A DNA stretch of 64,000 bases from VXMO01 sp965205915 (GTDB taxonomy: Bacteria; Chloroflexota; Dehalococcoidia; UBA6926): assembly GCA_965205915.1 (NCBI GenBank), contig OZ242191.1, forward strand, positions 1,364,001 through 1,428,000, in the 5' to 3' direction. The translations under genes were made by a program, and so were the position numbers. Shown one piece after another: positions 16,868 to 24,963 of the stretch (position 1 is its first letter; every line of letters starts with the position of its first letter). The notes under the pieces were generated by a model. That model was not told the DNA's origin, searched no databases, and saw nothing but the letters and a program-made list of their open reading frames with translations.

Positions 16868-18007
16868 ATGAAATTCTCGGTTCTCCAGGAGAATCTTGCG
16901 CGCGGGCTCGCGACGGTCATGCCGGCGGTGGCAACGCGAACGACGATGCCCATCACCACGCACGTCATGCTGCAAACGGATGAATCGCGCCTGCGACTCA
17001 CCGCCACCAACTTGGAGCTATCCATCTCATGCTGGATCAGCGCCAGCGTTGAGACACAGGGCGCAATCGCAATTCCCGCCCGCCTCTTCTCCGACTATAT
17101 TTCCTCTCTCCAGCGTGACCGTGTCGACCTTGAGCTCGATCCGGCAACCCGGCAGATGAACATAATCTCCGGCCGGTTCAACACCCATATGAGCGGGCTT
17201 GATGCGGATGACTTCCCACCCACGCCCGTCGCGGAAGATGGCATCAACGCGGAGGTCCCGCCGGACGTCATGCGCGCCGGCATCGACCGCGTCGTCATCG
17301 CCGCCGCCACGGAGGATTCTCGCCCGGTTCTGACCGGCGTCCACACCTCCATTGAGGGAGACACCATCACGATGGCGGCCGCGGACGGCTTCCGCCTCGC
17401 CGTGCAGACCACAAAGCTGCCGCAAGAGGCCGGCGAGAACGTCGATCTCATCATCCCCGCCCGCTCGCTGCGGGAGCTGAATCGGATGCTCTCAGAGCAG
17501 GAGATGCCCATCCGAATCACGGTGAATCAGGCCAAGACACAGGTTCAGTTCCACCTGAACAACATCGTGCTCGGCTCGCAACTCATCCAGGGCAACTTCC
17601 CGAACTACCGACAGCTCATCCCCGAATCCTCCACCACGAAGACGTCCGTGGAAGTGGCGGATCTCCTTCGCGCGACCAAGACTGCCGCCGTTTTCGCCCG
17701 TGAGGGCAACGGCATCGTGCGGATATACATGATGCCCGGCGAGAACGAGATGGCGGGCACGATGCGACTCGAGGCCCGCTCAGACCAGATCGGCGACCAT
17801 CAGGGCACGATAGATGCCAACATCGGCGGCGAAGAGGCGCACATCGCCTTCAACTACAAGTACCTGGAGGACGTGCTCACAGTCCTGAACTCAACGGCGA
17901 CGCTCGAAGTCTCGGGCCCCTCCAGCCCCGGCACCATCCGCCCGGCCCAATCCGACGACGGCACAGACTACGTCCACGTAGTAATGCCAATGTTTGTGCA
18001 GTGGTAG
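16868..18007 (+). CDS. dnaN: DNA polymerase III sliding clamp (beta subunit) DnaN
   Basis: A 379-residue clamp that rings DNA and tethers polymerase III. The three-domain layout is visible: MKFSVLQENLARGLATVMPAVATR at the N-terminus, then FPPTPV before the second domain, SRPVLTGVHTSIEGDTITMAAADGFRLAV, GNFPNYRQLIP in the second/third domain linker, and a C-terminal HVVMPM. The family usually ends in MPMRL; here it ends MPMFVQW, which changes the edge of the peptide-binding pocket. AGGAGA lies 7 bases ahead of the ATG. dnaA and recF are not adjacent, so the gene is outside the classic origin cluster. Confidence 0.96.
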   Translation: MKFSVLQENLARGLATVMPAVATRTTMPITTHVMLQTDESRLRLTATNLELSISCWISASVETQGAIAIPARLFSDYISSLQRDRVDLELDPATRQMNIISGRFNTHMSGLDADDFPPTPVAEDGINAEVPPDVMRAGIDRVVIAAATEDSRPVLTGVHTSIEGDTITMAAADGFRLAVQTTKLPQEAGENVDLIIPARSLRELNRMLSEQEMPIRITVNQAKTQVQFHLNNIVLGSQLIQGNFPNYRQLIPESSTTKTSVEVADLLRATKTAAVFAREGNGIVRIYMMPGENEMAGTMRLEARSDQIGDHQGTIDANIGGEEAHIAFNYKYLEDVLTVLNSTATLEVSGPSSPGTIRPAQSDDGTDYVHVVMPMFVQW

Positions 18008-18045
18008 AATGGCCGTACTAATCTGACATGAACTGAAGGCGGGAC

Positions 18046-18225
18046 ATGGCGAACGAAAAAGAAGAGGCCGCATTGCACACCCCCCCAATGTGGTACGACC
18101 CATACTGGCGCGAGAAGATTGAGATCGCAAAACAGGAACGCGCTTCTGCCCAGAGAGCTAACGACAGAGCCAAGAAAGAGCGGCAGGACAAGGCCGCAAA
18201 GGGCAAAGGTCGGCGGCGAGGCTGA
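18046..18225 (+). CDS. small charged protein, 59 residues
   Basis: An ATG at 18046 opens 59 codons ending in TGA at 18223-18225. The product starts MANEKEEAALHTPPMWYDPYW and then becomes a Lys/Arg/Glu/Ala-rich helix ending in KGKGRRRG. It lies between dnaN (38 bases upstream) and the ClpP-like gene (GTG one base after this stop), all on one strand, which argues that it is real and translated. The basic tail could bind nucleic acid, or the helix could serve as an adaptor for the protease next to it. No family is recognised. Confidence 0.6.
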   Translation: MANEKEEAALHTPPMWYDPYWREKIEIAKQERASAQRANDRAKKERQDKAAKGKGRRRG

Positions 18226-18226
18226 G

Positions 18227-19111
18227 GTGGCTGATGTTCGTGAAGGGAACAGCCTTGAGCGACGTAGTCCGCTATACGAGGCGCAGAATGCCCCAAGGTA
18301 TGAGCGACAGGCCCTCATTCAGGACTATGAAACAACATACAATGCACGCCTTGTCGTACTAATTGATCTCCTTTTTCCGGAAAGCATCACATTCTTTGAA
18401 GAGACACTCTACGGCGCGAATCCGGACGAGGACCTCCATATGCTCCTCGCCACGCCGGGTGGTGATGGCGAGACCGCAATCCGTTTGGTTCGGCAAGCTC
18501 AGTTCCGGTGCCGGAGGCTTACCGTCATCGTGCCGGATCAAGCCAAGAGCGCGGGCACTCTACTTGCCCTGGGCGCAAACGAAATCCTCATGAGCGCAAC
18601 CAGTGATCTTGGTCCCGTTGACCCCCAACTTCAACTCCGAGACGGTAGGTTCGCTGCCGGCAAGACAATCATCTCTGCCGTCGAGGACGCTGAGGCGCGG
18701 ATCCAAGCCCACCCGGAGACATTCCCCTTATTTGCCGCGTTACTGGAGGATGTAACGGCCCTTCATGTCCAAGAGGCGCGCGAAGGTATCACTCGGAGCG
18801 AAGATCAGGTCAATGAGGCGCTCGCCTCGAACTCTGAGAGAACGCCTGTTGAAGTCGAGGCGCTCGCTGATGCTTTGCGGGAACCACTGATAAACAGACC
18901 GCAGAGTCACGGAGCGATTATTTCCGCAGCGGATGCCACTGCGCTTGGCTTACCGGTTCAGTATATCGACCCACACGATCTACAGTGGCAGAGAATTTGG
19001 CGCCTTTGGACCAAGTATGTGTCACTCGGGGAACCGGCATACGATGTTCGCGTTTATGAGAGCCGAAACGCATCCCAAATCTTTTATCGGCAGGGAGAGC
19101 CGCTTGACTGA
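18227..19111 (+). CDS. SDH-type/ClpP-like serine protease
   Basis: A protein of about 295 residues in the ClpP/crotonase fold, closest to the serine dehydrogenase proteinase (SDH_sah) group. The key block is LLATPGGDGETAIRLVRQ followed by IVPDQAKSAGTLLALGANEILMSATSDLGPVDPQL, where the Ser in AKSAG is the expected nucleophile and Asp/Gly follow as in SppA-like proteases. The GTG at 18227 follows the stop of the preceding small gene by one base; longer readings back to 18119 overlap it. There is no signal peptide, so it acts in the cytoplasm. Substrate unknown. Confidence 0.75.
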   Translation: MADVREGNSLERRSPLYEAQNAPRYERQALIQDYETTYNARLVVLIDLLFPESITFFEETLYGANPDEDLHMLLATPGGDGETAIRLVRQAQFRCRRLTVIVPDQAKSAGTLLALGANEILMSATSDLGPVDPQLQLRDGRFAAGKTIISAVEDAEARIQAHPETFPLFAALLEDVTALHVQEAREGITRSEDQVNEALASNSERTPVEVEALADALREPLINRPQSHGAIISAADATALGLPVQYIDPHDLQWQRIWRLWTKYVSLGEPAYDVRVYESRNASQIFYRQGEPLD

Positions 19112-19215
19112 ATCCATCGTGCTGGACAAGTAATCGGTCCGCCGACCCCCTCGCCAGCGCCTTGCCGTACATCCCTCTCGACGCCTAACGCCCCCCTCAC
19201 CGCGTCACCGGCCAC

Positions 19216-20022
19216 CTACCACAAAACCTCGCCGCCCTCCGGCTCCAGAAACTCATTGAGCATGCGCGCCAGCGTGATCACCTCATCGCCGTAACCCGGA
19301 AACCAGGCATGGATCCACTCCGGCCTCTCATAAAAGGCCATGGAGCGCCCGCCCGGCTGCCGTATGCCGACCCGTGTCACCAGGCCGCTCGCATTGATGA
19401 AACTCACGTCCTCCAAAATGCGGCCCTTTGCCTGAAATCCCGCCGACACGGGGCACAGCTCTCGGACCCCTCCGAGGCTCTCGGCCACGCACTGGAGACA
19501 GAACGCGTGCGTCTTCTCCAGCGCGCCGGGCGGCAGCGCCGTCAATACAGTGCGCATCGTGGCCCCTGAAAATACCGAGTCATCGACGATGGCGATGGAC
19601 TCCGCCCCCTCAAGGTTTGCCAGCTGGTCCTCCAACGACGTCGACGAGGTGCTGACGACGGTATACCCACCGTGTCCGTCCTCCTGGCGTGTCACGTTAA
19701 TGCGATGAATGTGCGGGAACCAGCCGGCCTGTTCATGCAGCTGTTGCGCCACACGCTCCCCGGCCGCGCCAATGCCGAGAGTCAGGTCGTAAGGGCCGCC
19801 ACTATTGTGCTCGGATGTGACAAGCGCCTCTATCTGCTCATCGACCGTCAGTATACGGACACGTTCAGGATCGCGGTCTTCCATGAGTCCAAAGAGTTCC
19901 GTAACGCGGTCGGCAACAATGGAATCCGCCCCAAAAATCTCACTAACGGCCTCAGAAATGTCGTCGTGAATATAGAAGCGGCGAGGTGTCGGCGCGTCAT
20001 AGGGTCCGGGTGATTCTGTCAT
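19216..20022 (-). CDS. phosphoribosyltransferase-like protein
   Basis: A 268-residue protein with a single clear nucleotide-related motif, IAIVDDSVFSGATMRTVLTAL, which matches the 13-residue PRPP-binding loop of type I phosphoribosyltransferases (hydrophobics, two acids, then G-T). Also seen are YDLTLGIGAAGERVA, which fits the PPi loop, and a C-terminal region with conserved Trp/Tyr (FYERPEWIHAWFPGYGDEV). The start at 20022 is chosen at MTESPGPYD; the 41 residues before it are non-conserved looking. The base or amine accepted is unknown. It sits beside DinB and dnaJ genes on the same strand. Confidence 0.7.
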   Translation of the reverse strand: MTESPGPYDAPTPRRFYIHDDISEAVSEIFGADSIVADRVTELFGLMEDRDPERVRILTVDEQIEALVTSEHNSGGPYDLTLGIGAAGERVAQQLHEQAGWFPHIHRINVTRQEDGHGGYTVVSTSSTSLEDQLANLEGAESIAIVDDSVFSGATMRTVLTALPPGALEKTHAFCLQCVAESLGGVRELCPVSAGFQAKGRILEDVSFINASGLVTRVGIRQPGGRSMAFYERPEWIHAWFPGYGDEVITLARMLNEFLEPEGGEVLW

Positions 20023-20071
20023 GAGGTTGTTGCCCGACGGCGAAAAGGAGACAGCCTCACCGCAGTCGCCG

Positions 20072-20593
20072 CTAAAGCGCGAACGGCATCCCCTGTAGGC
20101 CCTTGAGATAGCGAATCTCACCCAGGTGATAAAAGGTGTGCCCAATGACGAATGTCTGTAATCGACGAGCCAGCGTGCGGTCCGGCCGCTCCTGATCCAT
20201 CACACGATCGAGATCATCGTCCGTCATACCATCGAACGCCGCCGGGATCGTCGGACCGACCTCCGTCGCGTACTCGCGGAGCAACTCGAGGCCCGGCTTA
20301 AAGCCCCCCACCTGGTCCCCCGTGAAGCCGGTGCCTGTGCCTTCCTCCGCCGGCTGCCCGAACTTCTCGTGGAAGCCGCGCGCTACCCATAGTGTTGGCT
20401 GCGGCGCCACCGGTATGGCGTCATGCACAGCGTCGTCCAGCGTGCGAGTGATATGCCACGCGATAAACGCAATGGTCGTCGCCCCGGGTATCGGAGCGTA
20501 ATAGATGTGCTCCTCCGTCAACGGTTCCAACTCGCGCAACAGGCTGCCCTGTATCTCGCGCATCTCTCGGGTCAGCACTTCAACGCCGTTCAT
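20072..20593 (-). CDS. DinB-family metal-dependent protein
   Basis: A 173-residue four-helix protein of the DinB/YfiT type. Its three metal-site histidines are in the expected places: AWHITRTLDD, and IGHTFYHLGEIRYLKGL near the C-terminus. Family members bind Ni, Zn or Fe and include thiol transferases; DNA-damage induction is only known for some Bacillus members. The gene starts 18 bases after the dnaJ stop on the same strand, so it may be in the dnaJ transcript. Confidence 0.85.
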   Translation of the reverse strand: MNGVEVLTREMREIQGSLLRELEPLTEEHIYYAPIPGATTIAFIAWHITRTLDDAVHDAIPVAPQPTLWVARGFHEKFGQPAEEGTGTGFTGDQVGGFKPGLELLREYATEVGPTIPAAFDGMTDDDLDRVMDQERPDRTLARRLQTFVIGHTFYHLGEIRYLKGLQGMPFAL

Positions 20594-20611
20594 TATTCTA
20601 CTCCCCGGTGA

Positions 20612-21760
20612 CTAACTGAACGTGTTCTTGATCCAGTCCATGAATCCCTTGCCATCGCGCTCCCCATCCTCCCCTGACTCCGGAGCCGCCGGAAGCGTTG
20701 AGGCCAATTGCTCAAGCAATGTGCGCTGTTCATCCGAGAGGCGAGCGGGGACATGCACAGAGGCGACGACAAACAGATCGCCGCGGGCCCGCTGATTCTT
20801 GGGATCGGCAACGCCGCGCCCCTTAAGACGGAACGACTGACCGGACTGCACCCCGGCCGGTATGGCGAAAGGCTCCTCGCCTTCCAGAGTAGGAATCGTG
20901 ATCTCAGCCCCCAGCGCCGCCTGCGCGATGTTGACGGGTATGCGATGGAACAAGTGCCGCCCCTCCCGCTCAAACACCGGGCTTGGCGTAACATCCAACT
21001 CGATATACAGGTCACCGGGCGGCCCGCCGTTCAGGCCGGCCTCCCCCTCGCCGCCGAGCCGGATCCTGTTGCCGGAATCGACTCCCGGCGGCACGGAGAC
21101 ACGGACGGAAAGCTCCCGCTTGATCCGGCCTGCCCCGCGGCACTCAGTGCAGGGGTTGGTGATGACCTTGCCCTCACCGTGGCAACGGGTACAGGCGCTG
21201 ATGTTCACATACTGGCCGAAGATGCTCTGCTGGCTGCGACGAACCTCTCCCGATCCTTTGCACATCGGGCACGCCTCCGGCTGCGTTCCGGGCTCGGCGC
21301 CCGCGCCCTTGCACGTCTGGCACAGTTCCGCGCGCGTGACACGCACGTCCTTGTCCGTGCCCCGCACCGCGTCCTCAAAGGGAAGCCGCATCCGCATGGC
21401 GAGATCATCGCCCCGCTGCGGCCCGCCGCGATGCCCCTGCCGACCTCGCGCCCCGCCAAAGAACGCGTCAAAGATGTCACCGAAACCGCCGAATCCGGAG
21501 AACGCGTCACCGTTGGCGAAGCCATCCCCGCCGTTCAGCCCCGCATGGCCGAAGCGATCATAGGCTGAGCGTTTGCTCTCGTCGCGCAGAACCTCGTACG
21601 CCTCATTGATCTCCTTGAACTTCTGCTCGGCGTCCGAGGAGCGATTGCGATCGGGGTGATGCTCAAACGCAAGACGACGAAACGCCCGCTTCACGTCCTC
21701 CGGAGAGGCGTCGCGAGACAGCCCAAGAACGTCGTAATAGTCTTTCTTATTGGTTGTCAT
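20612..21760 (-). CDS. dnaJ: Hsp40 co-chaperone DnaJ
   Basis: A full-length 382-residue type I DnaJ. It has the J domain with HPD (HHPDRN, about residues 34-39), a Gly/Phe-rich region (GFANGDAFSGFGGFGDIFDAFFGG), four zinc-finger repeats (CQTCKGAG, CPMCKGSG, CTRCHGEG, CTECRGAG) and two substrate-binding barrels. It stimulates the ATPase of DnaK and presents unfolded proteins. No dnaK or grpE is in the window. Upstream, at 21839-21851, is the perfect palindrome ACACT-TCC-AGTGT beside a TATAC sequence; this is not CIRCE and could be an operator. Confidence 0.97.
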   Translation of the reverse strand: MTTNKKDYYDVLGLSRDASPEDVKRAFRRLAFEHHPDRNRSSDAEQKFKEINEAYEVLRDESKRSAYDRFGHAGLNGGDGFANGDAFSGFGGFGDIFDAFFGGARGRQGHRGGPQRGDDLAMRMRLPFEDAVRGTDKDVRVTRAELCQTCKGAGAEPGTQPEACPMCKGSGEVRRSQQSIFGQYVNISACTRCHGEGKVITNPCTECRGAGRIKRELSVRVSVPPGVDSGNRIRLGGEGEAGLNGGPPGDLYIELDVTPSPVFEREGRHLFHRIPVNIAQAALGAEITIPTLEGEEPFAIPAGVQSGQSFRLKGRGVADPKNQRARGDLFVVASVHVPARLSDEQRTLLEQLASTLPAAPESGEDGERDGKGFMDWIKNTFS

Positions 21761-21909
21761 GGCAGCAAGGTCACTTTTGCGCGCTTCGTATGCGGTCGGT
21801 TTTCGCTATGCGCCCATGCGCTCAGCGACGCGGTAGCAACACTTCCAGTGTATACCACGCCGCCACGATGGATGCCGGCTCTCAGGCTAAGTTCCGTCAC
21901 GAGGAGTGC

Positions 21910-22641
21910 CTACCTGTAGAAGACTTGGATGCTCTCTACGTTCACCGTATTGATAAGGACGATGCCACCGCCTGGTTGCAATGCCAAATCCAGGCTTTGG
22001 CCCGGAAACTCAGAAGGCTGCCAAACTGCCTTGGAGATGCTAAAATCCTTCTCCGCAACATCGTCGGCGACAACTGGGTAAGACTCGAGATCGCCAATGT
22101 AAGTGTCGCCGCTCTTCAGCCGCACTATCACCTGTGGACGACCTTCCCTATACCCCGCCGTCGCCTCATGGAACACGTCGTACCAAACGGGACGCTCCGG
22201 ATTCGCAGGATGCGGTTTGGGGAAAGGCCGCGCTTTGTTGGACAGCCAACTGGCACATGCAGAAACCCCCTCCGCTGCGCGAAGGGGCACCCTGTATTCA
22301 CCCAGTAGCTCGGCCATCACCACGACATAAATGATGTAGAGCAAAAGGGACGAAAGCGCCTCTATCCCATAGTCTGCAACGTACGGTTGAATGCCTTCTT
22401 CCGTAAGTATTGAATAGTGCAACTCAATTAGCCCGAGCCACCCAAGCAAAGTGGCCGCTCCGAGGAACAACACCAGTCCAACGACGTGGATGTAGACCGA
22501 ATACTCCAACATCCCGGATAAGTGCCAGAGAGTGCTGCGACGCGAGGGATCAGCGCTTCGGGCTAGCGCCGTCCTGTACGAGAGAAACCCGGGAAGAACC
22601 AATACGAGAACAAGGGCAACGTCAGAAATTGATGCGGGCAT
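21910..22641 (-). CDS. membrane protein, DUF6338-like
   Basis: A 243-residue protein with four hydrophobic segments in the first 130 residues (about 5-22, 47-68, 88-120) and a soluble beta-rich C-terminus. The features LVLVLPGFLSYR at the N-terminus and RPQVIVRLKSGDTYIGDLESYPV in the C-terminal part fit the DUF6338 family as I remember it. The C-terminal segment resembles an SH3-like/Sm-like barrel. A small gene on the same strand (22659-22895) stops 18 bases ahead of it, forming a two-gene unit. Function unknown; several such pairs occur in accessory regions. Confidence 0.6.
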   Translation of the reverse strand: MPASISDVALVLVLVLPGFLSYRTALARSADPSRRSTLWHLSGMLEYSVYIHVVGLVLFLGAATLLGWLGLIELHYSILTEEGIQPYVADYGIEALSSLLLYIIYVVVMAELLGEYRVPLRAAEGVSACASWLSNKARPFPKPHPANPERPVWYDVFHEATAGYREGRPQVIVRLKSGDTYIGDLESYPVVADDVAEKDFSISKAVWQPSEFPGQSLDLALQPGGGIVLINTVNVESIQVFYR

Positions 22642-22658
22642 GACTTAGCGCGACGCCA

Positions 22659-22895
22659 TTAGCTCCGTTCCAACGATGCATTCTCGTCAGATTGCTGCGG
22701 AGCGTTTGAATCTCCGTTCTGAGTGCCCTGTTTGCCATTTTCCCGACCCAACGCGACAAGCTGTTCAAATACGGCATTGGGTGCCAATGGCTCTTGAGAT
22801 GGAGGCACCTTGTCGATCGACTTTGTGATCCACTCCGGCGCGTAGTTAGCCCGCCCTGAGTCTCTGTCACTATCACTGTCGCCGTTCTTTGCCAT
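22659..22895 (-). CDS. small hydrophilic protein upstream of DUF6338-like gene
   Basis: Encodes 78 residues starting MAKNGDSDSDRDSG, ending in a Gln/Asn/Ser-rich tail. The middle holds YAPEWITKSIDKVPPS and NAVFEQLVALGRENG. The start at 22895 is set by GGAGG five bases ahead. Composition is acidic and mostly disordered. Probably cotranslated with the membrane protein downstream; no family is recognised. Confidence 0.5.
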   Translation of the reverse strand: MAKNGDSDSDRDSGRANYAPEWITKSIDKVPPSQEPLAPNAVFEQLVALGRENGKQGTQNGDSNAPQQSDENASLERS

Positions 22896-23082
22896 ATCAT
22901 CCTCCACCACTCAATTCTACTCGGCGCCGACACAGTAGCGCTCGCCTGACTGCCCGCTGGCGAACATGTAAGCTAATACAATCCTGGACTATGCCCGTGG
23001 CTGCGTCAAGAGGCCCCATCATTCCTACACCGCGAACAACAATCGGTACGCGGCATGCCCCGCCGCCCGTCTGTCGCCGTAG

Positions 23083-23808
23083 CTAATCAGACTCCGGTGT
23101 CAGTTCCCGCTTCCCGCGGAAAATCCCGTACCCGATGATGAACAGCCACACGCCGCCCAGGAACAGTAGCCAATCGCTGACTGTCGTCAGAACCCCGAAA
23201 TCCACATCGTGCAGATGCTGGATCAGCGCCAGGTTGATGACCTCCGCAACGCCCTTTGCGGCGAAGGCGTAGCCCGCAATCATGTATATGTTGAACTGGT
23301 GGAACCTGACCGCGACCGCGAGTCCGACAAGAAAGCTGCCAACTGCGCCGAGGGCGATAAACCCGAAATGGACTCCAACCATCGCCAAAAGCACCGCCAG
23401 TCCCAGGTCCTCCCGCGCCATTGCATCCATGTCTGGTCCCAGGCCGTGCTTTGTGATATGCACCGCCATGTGCCGCATCCCTATCTCGATGATGTAGATG
23501 CCCCAGGCGAACAACGTAATTCCCACGCCAAACCTCAGCGCAAAGTCCGCAAGGCCGTTCTCACGCGGCAGCCGCAGCAACGCGGCCAACCCAAACGCCA
23601 TCAGCACAAAGGAGAGCATGATGAGCATCCCAGTCACGTGCGTCAGACTGTCACTCAGCGCAAACGACTCCAATGTCGCCGCAAAGTTGGACTGATCCAC
23701 CGAATCTATAATCAGTCCGCCGGGAGAAAACATAGATGCAATGAACGTCAGCACAGCGCCCGCCATCAGTGATAAGCCCGCGACTTGGCTGGTCGATAGA
23801 GAATTCAT
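23083..23808 (-). CDS. integral membrane protein of unknown function
   Basis: A 241-residue protein with about seven hydrophobic helices, including AGLSLMAGAVLTFIASMF, GMLIMLSFVLMAFGLAALL, FGVGITLFAWGIYIIE and WLLFLGGVWLFIIGYGIF. Histidines at the helix ends (RHMAVHITKHG, VGVHFGF) could bind metal or heme, but there is no recognisable motif. It has the general plan of DUF4386/DoxX-like small membrane proteins. No clear operon partner: the DUF6338 pair is downstream and DNA 23809-23866 separates it from the small upstream gene. Confidence 0.7.
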   Translation of the reverse strand: MNSLSTSQVAGLSLMAGAVLTFIASMFSPGGLIIDSVDQSNFAATLESFALSDSLTHVTGMLIMLSFVLMAFGLAALLRLPRENGLADFALRFGVGITLFAWGIYIIEIGMRHMAVHITKHGLGPDMDAMAREDLGLAVLLAMVGVHFGFIALGAVGSFLVGLAVAVRFHQFNIYMIAGYAFAAKGVAEVINLALIQHLHDVDFGVLTTVSDWLLFLGGVWLFIIGYGIFRGKRELTPESD

Positions 23809-23866
23809 ACCCGGCCTCCTCCGTGTGCTCGCAACGGTGTAACTAGCTTGAGTGTATCATTCCAAG

Positions 23867-24109
23867 CTACAAACTATTGCGCCACTGGTCGAAGGCGGCG
23901 ATGTCGTCCGGCGTAGTATGGCGAATCAGCGACATCATCCGATTCATCGCCGTCACCAACTCCTGCGCGTAGTCATCACCGGAATCCCCGTTCGTCAGGG
24001 GCGGTCGTTCAAGCCCTGCACGCAGCGAGTTCACACGCAACTGAGCCGCTTTGAGTGCGCTGAGCTGCGGCGAATCCTCGCCCTCGCGTTCCTGCTCCGG
24101 TGTGCTCAT
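23867..24109 (-). CDS. small acidic hypothetical protein
   Basis: An 80-residue helical protein (MSTPEQEREGEDSPQLSALK ... DDIAAFDQWRNSL). It follows the MBL-fold hydrolase gene on the same strand with 20 bases between, so it is probably cotranscribed. The helix AQELVTAMNRMMSLIRHTT is amphipathic. I do not recognise a family. Confidence 0.5.
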   Translation of the reverse strand: MSTPEQEREGEDSPQLSALKAAQLRVNSLRAGLERPPLTNGDSGDDYAQELVTAMNRMMSLIRHTTPDDIAAFDQWRNSL

Positions 24110-24129
24110 GCTTACGCCGTCATTCCGTG

Positions 24130-24789
24130 CTAATCCTTCTCCAACTGCGTGAGATCGATCCGCGCCCCCTCGCCAACGAATGGATTATGGAGCTTCTCAT
24201 CTATGATGGTGGATACTTCCATGTGCCCCGGAAGCACCCGCGTCTCCGGCGACAGCGTGTACAACCGCGACTCGATCGACTTCACGATCTCCGGAAACGA
24301 CCCGCCGGGGAAATCCGTCCTCCCGATGGAGCCCTGGAACAACGTGTCACCCGTCAACACGGAGTCCTCATAGACGAAGCAGCTGCTACCCGGAGTATGC
24401 CCCGGCGTGTGCAGCACGCGGATCACCGTCGCCCCCAGCGCCAACTCCTGCTCATGCTCCAAATAGGCGTCCGCCATCGGCGAGGGAAAATCCGGCTTGC
24501 CCAGCCACCCGTCCCCCTTGGCCAGCGCCTCCAGCATCGCCTCGTCCGGCTCGCCGATCATCAGGTCCGCGTCCGTCTCCTGCATCGCCATCCCGTTATC
24601 GAAAGTGTGGTCGGAGTGCCCGTGCGTATTCAGCACATAGCGAGGCCGCAGCCCCCGAGAACGCGCCCACTCCAACACCGGCGAGGCCCCCTTCCCCGGA
24701 TCAACAATCGCCGCCTCCTTAGAAACCTCATCAAATACCACATAAGTGTTATTCCCCATCGGCCCCACAACAAACCTCTGTATCGGCAT
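24130..24789 (-). CDS. MBL-fold hydrolase, glyoxalase II-like
   Basis: A 219-residue metallo-beta-lactamase-fold hydrolase with the metal motif THGHSDHT, then HTPGHTPGSS, LTGDTLFQGSIGRTDFPGG and VLPGHMEVST. The sequence GSIGRTDFPGG is characteristic of the YcbL/GloB2-type hydroxyacylglutathione hydrolase-like group that hydrolyses thioesters. The ATG at 24789 (MPIQRFVVGPMGNNTYVV) is preferred to the upstream one at 24804. True substrate unknown. Confidence 0.9.
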   Translation of the reverse strand: MPIQRFVVGPMGNNTYVVFDEVSKEAAIVDPGKGASPVLEWARSRGLRPRYVLNTHGHSDHTFDNGMAMQETDADLMIGEPDEAMLEALAKGDGWLGKPDFPSPMADAYLEHEQELALGATVIRVLHTPGHTPGSSCFVYEDSVLTGDTLFQGSIGRTDFPGGSFPEIVKSIESRLYTLSPETRVLPGHMEVSTIIDEKLHNPFVGEGARIDLTQLEKD

Positions 24790-24963
24790 AAGCTCACTCC
24801 CCAATCTTGATAGTGGAATTGTATCGCGAGAAACGAGAGCACTGCACCACCACTGCCCACCATTCCAAGGGCCACTCCGTCATTCTGGCCGAACGGCCAG
24901 AATCTGCGGTGCATTCCGAAACCAAACCGCACCCTCAGCCAACAATGAAAGGAATGATCGGTT

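Noticed and set aside
22889..23086. small plus-strand protein ending GTRHAPPPVCRRS
   Set aside because: No ribosome site or conserved feature, antisense to the start of the small hydrophilic gene.
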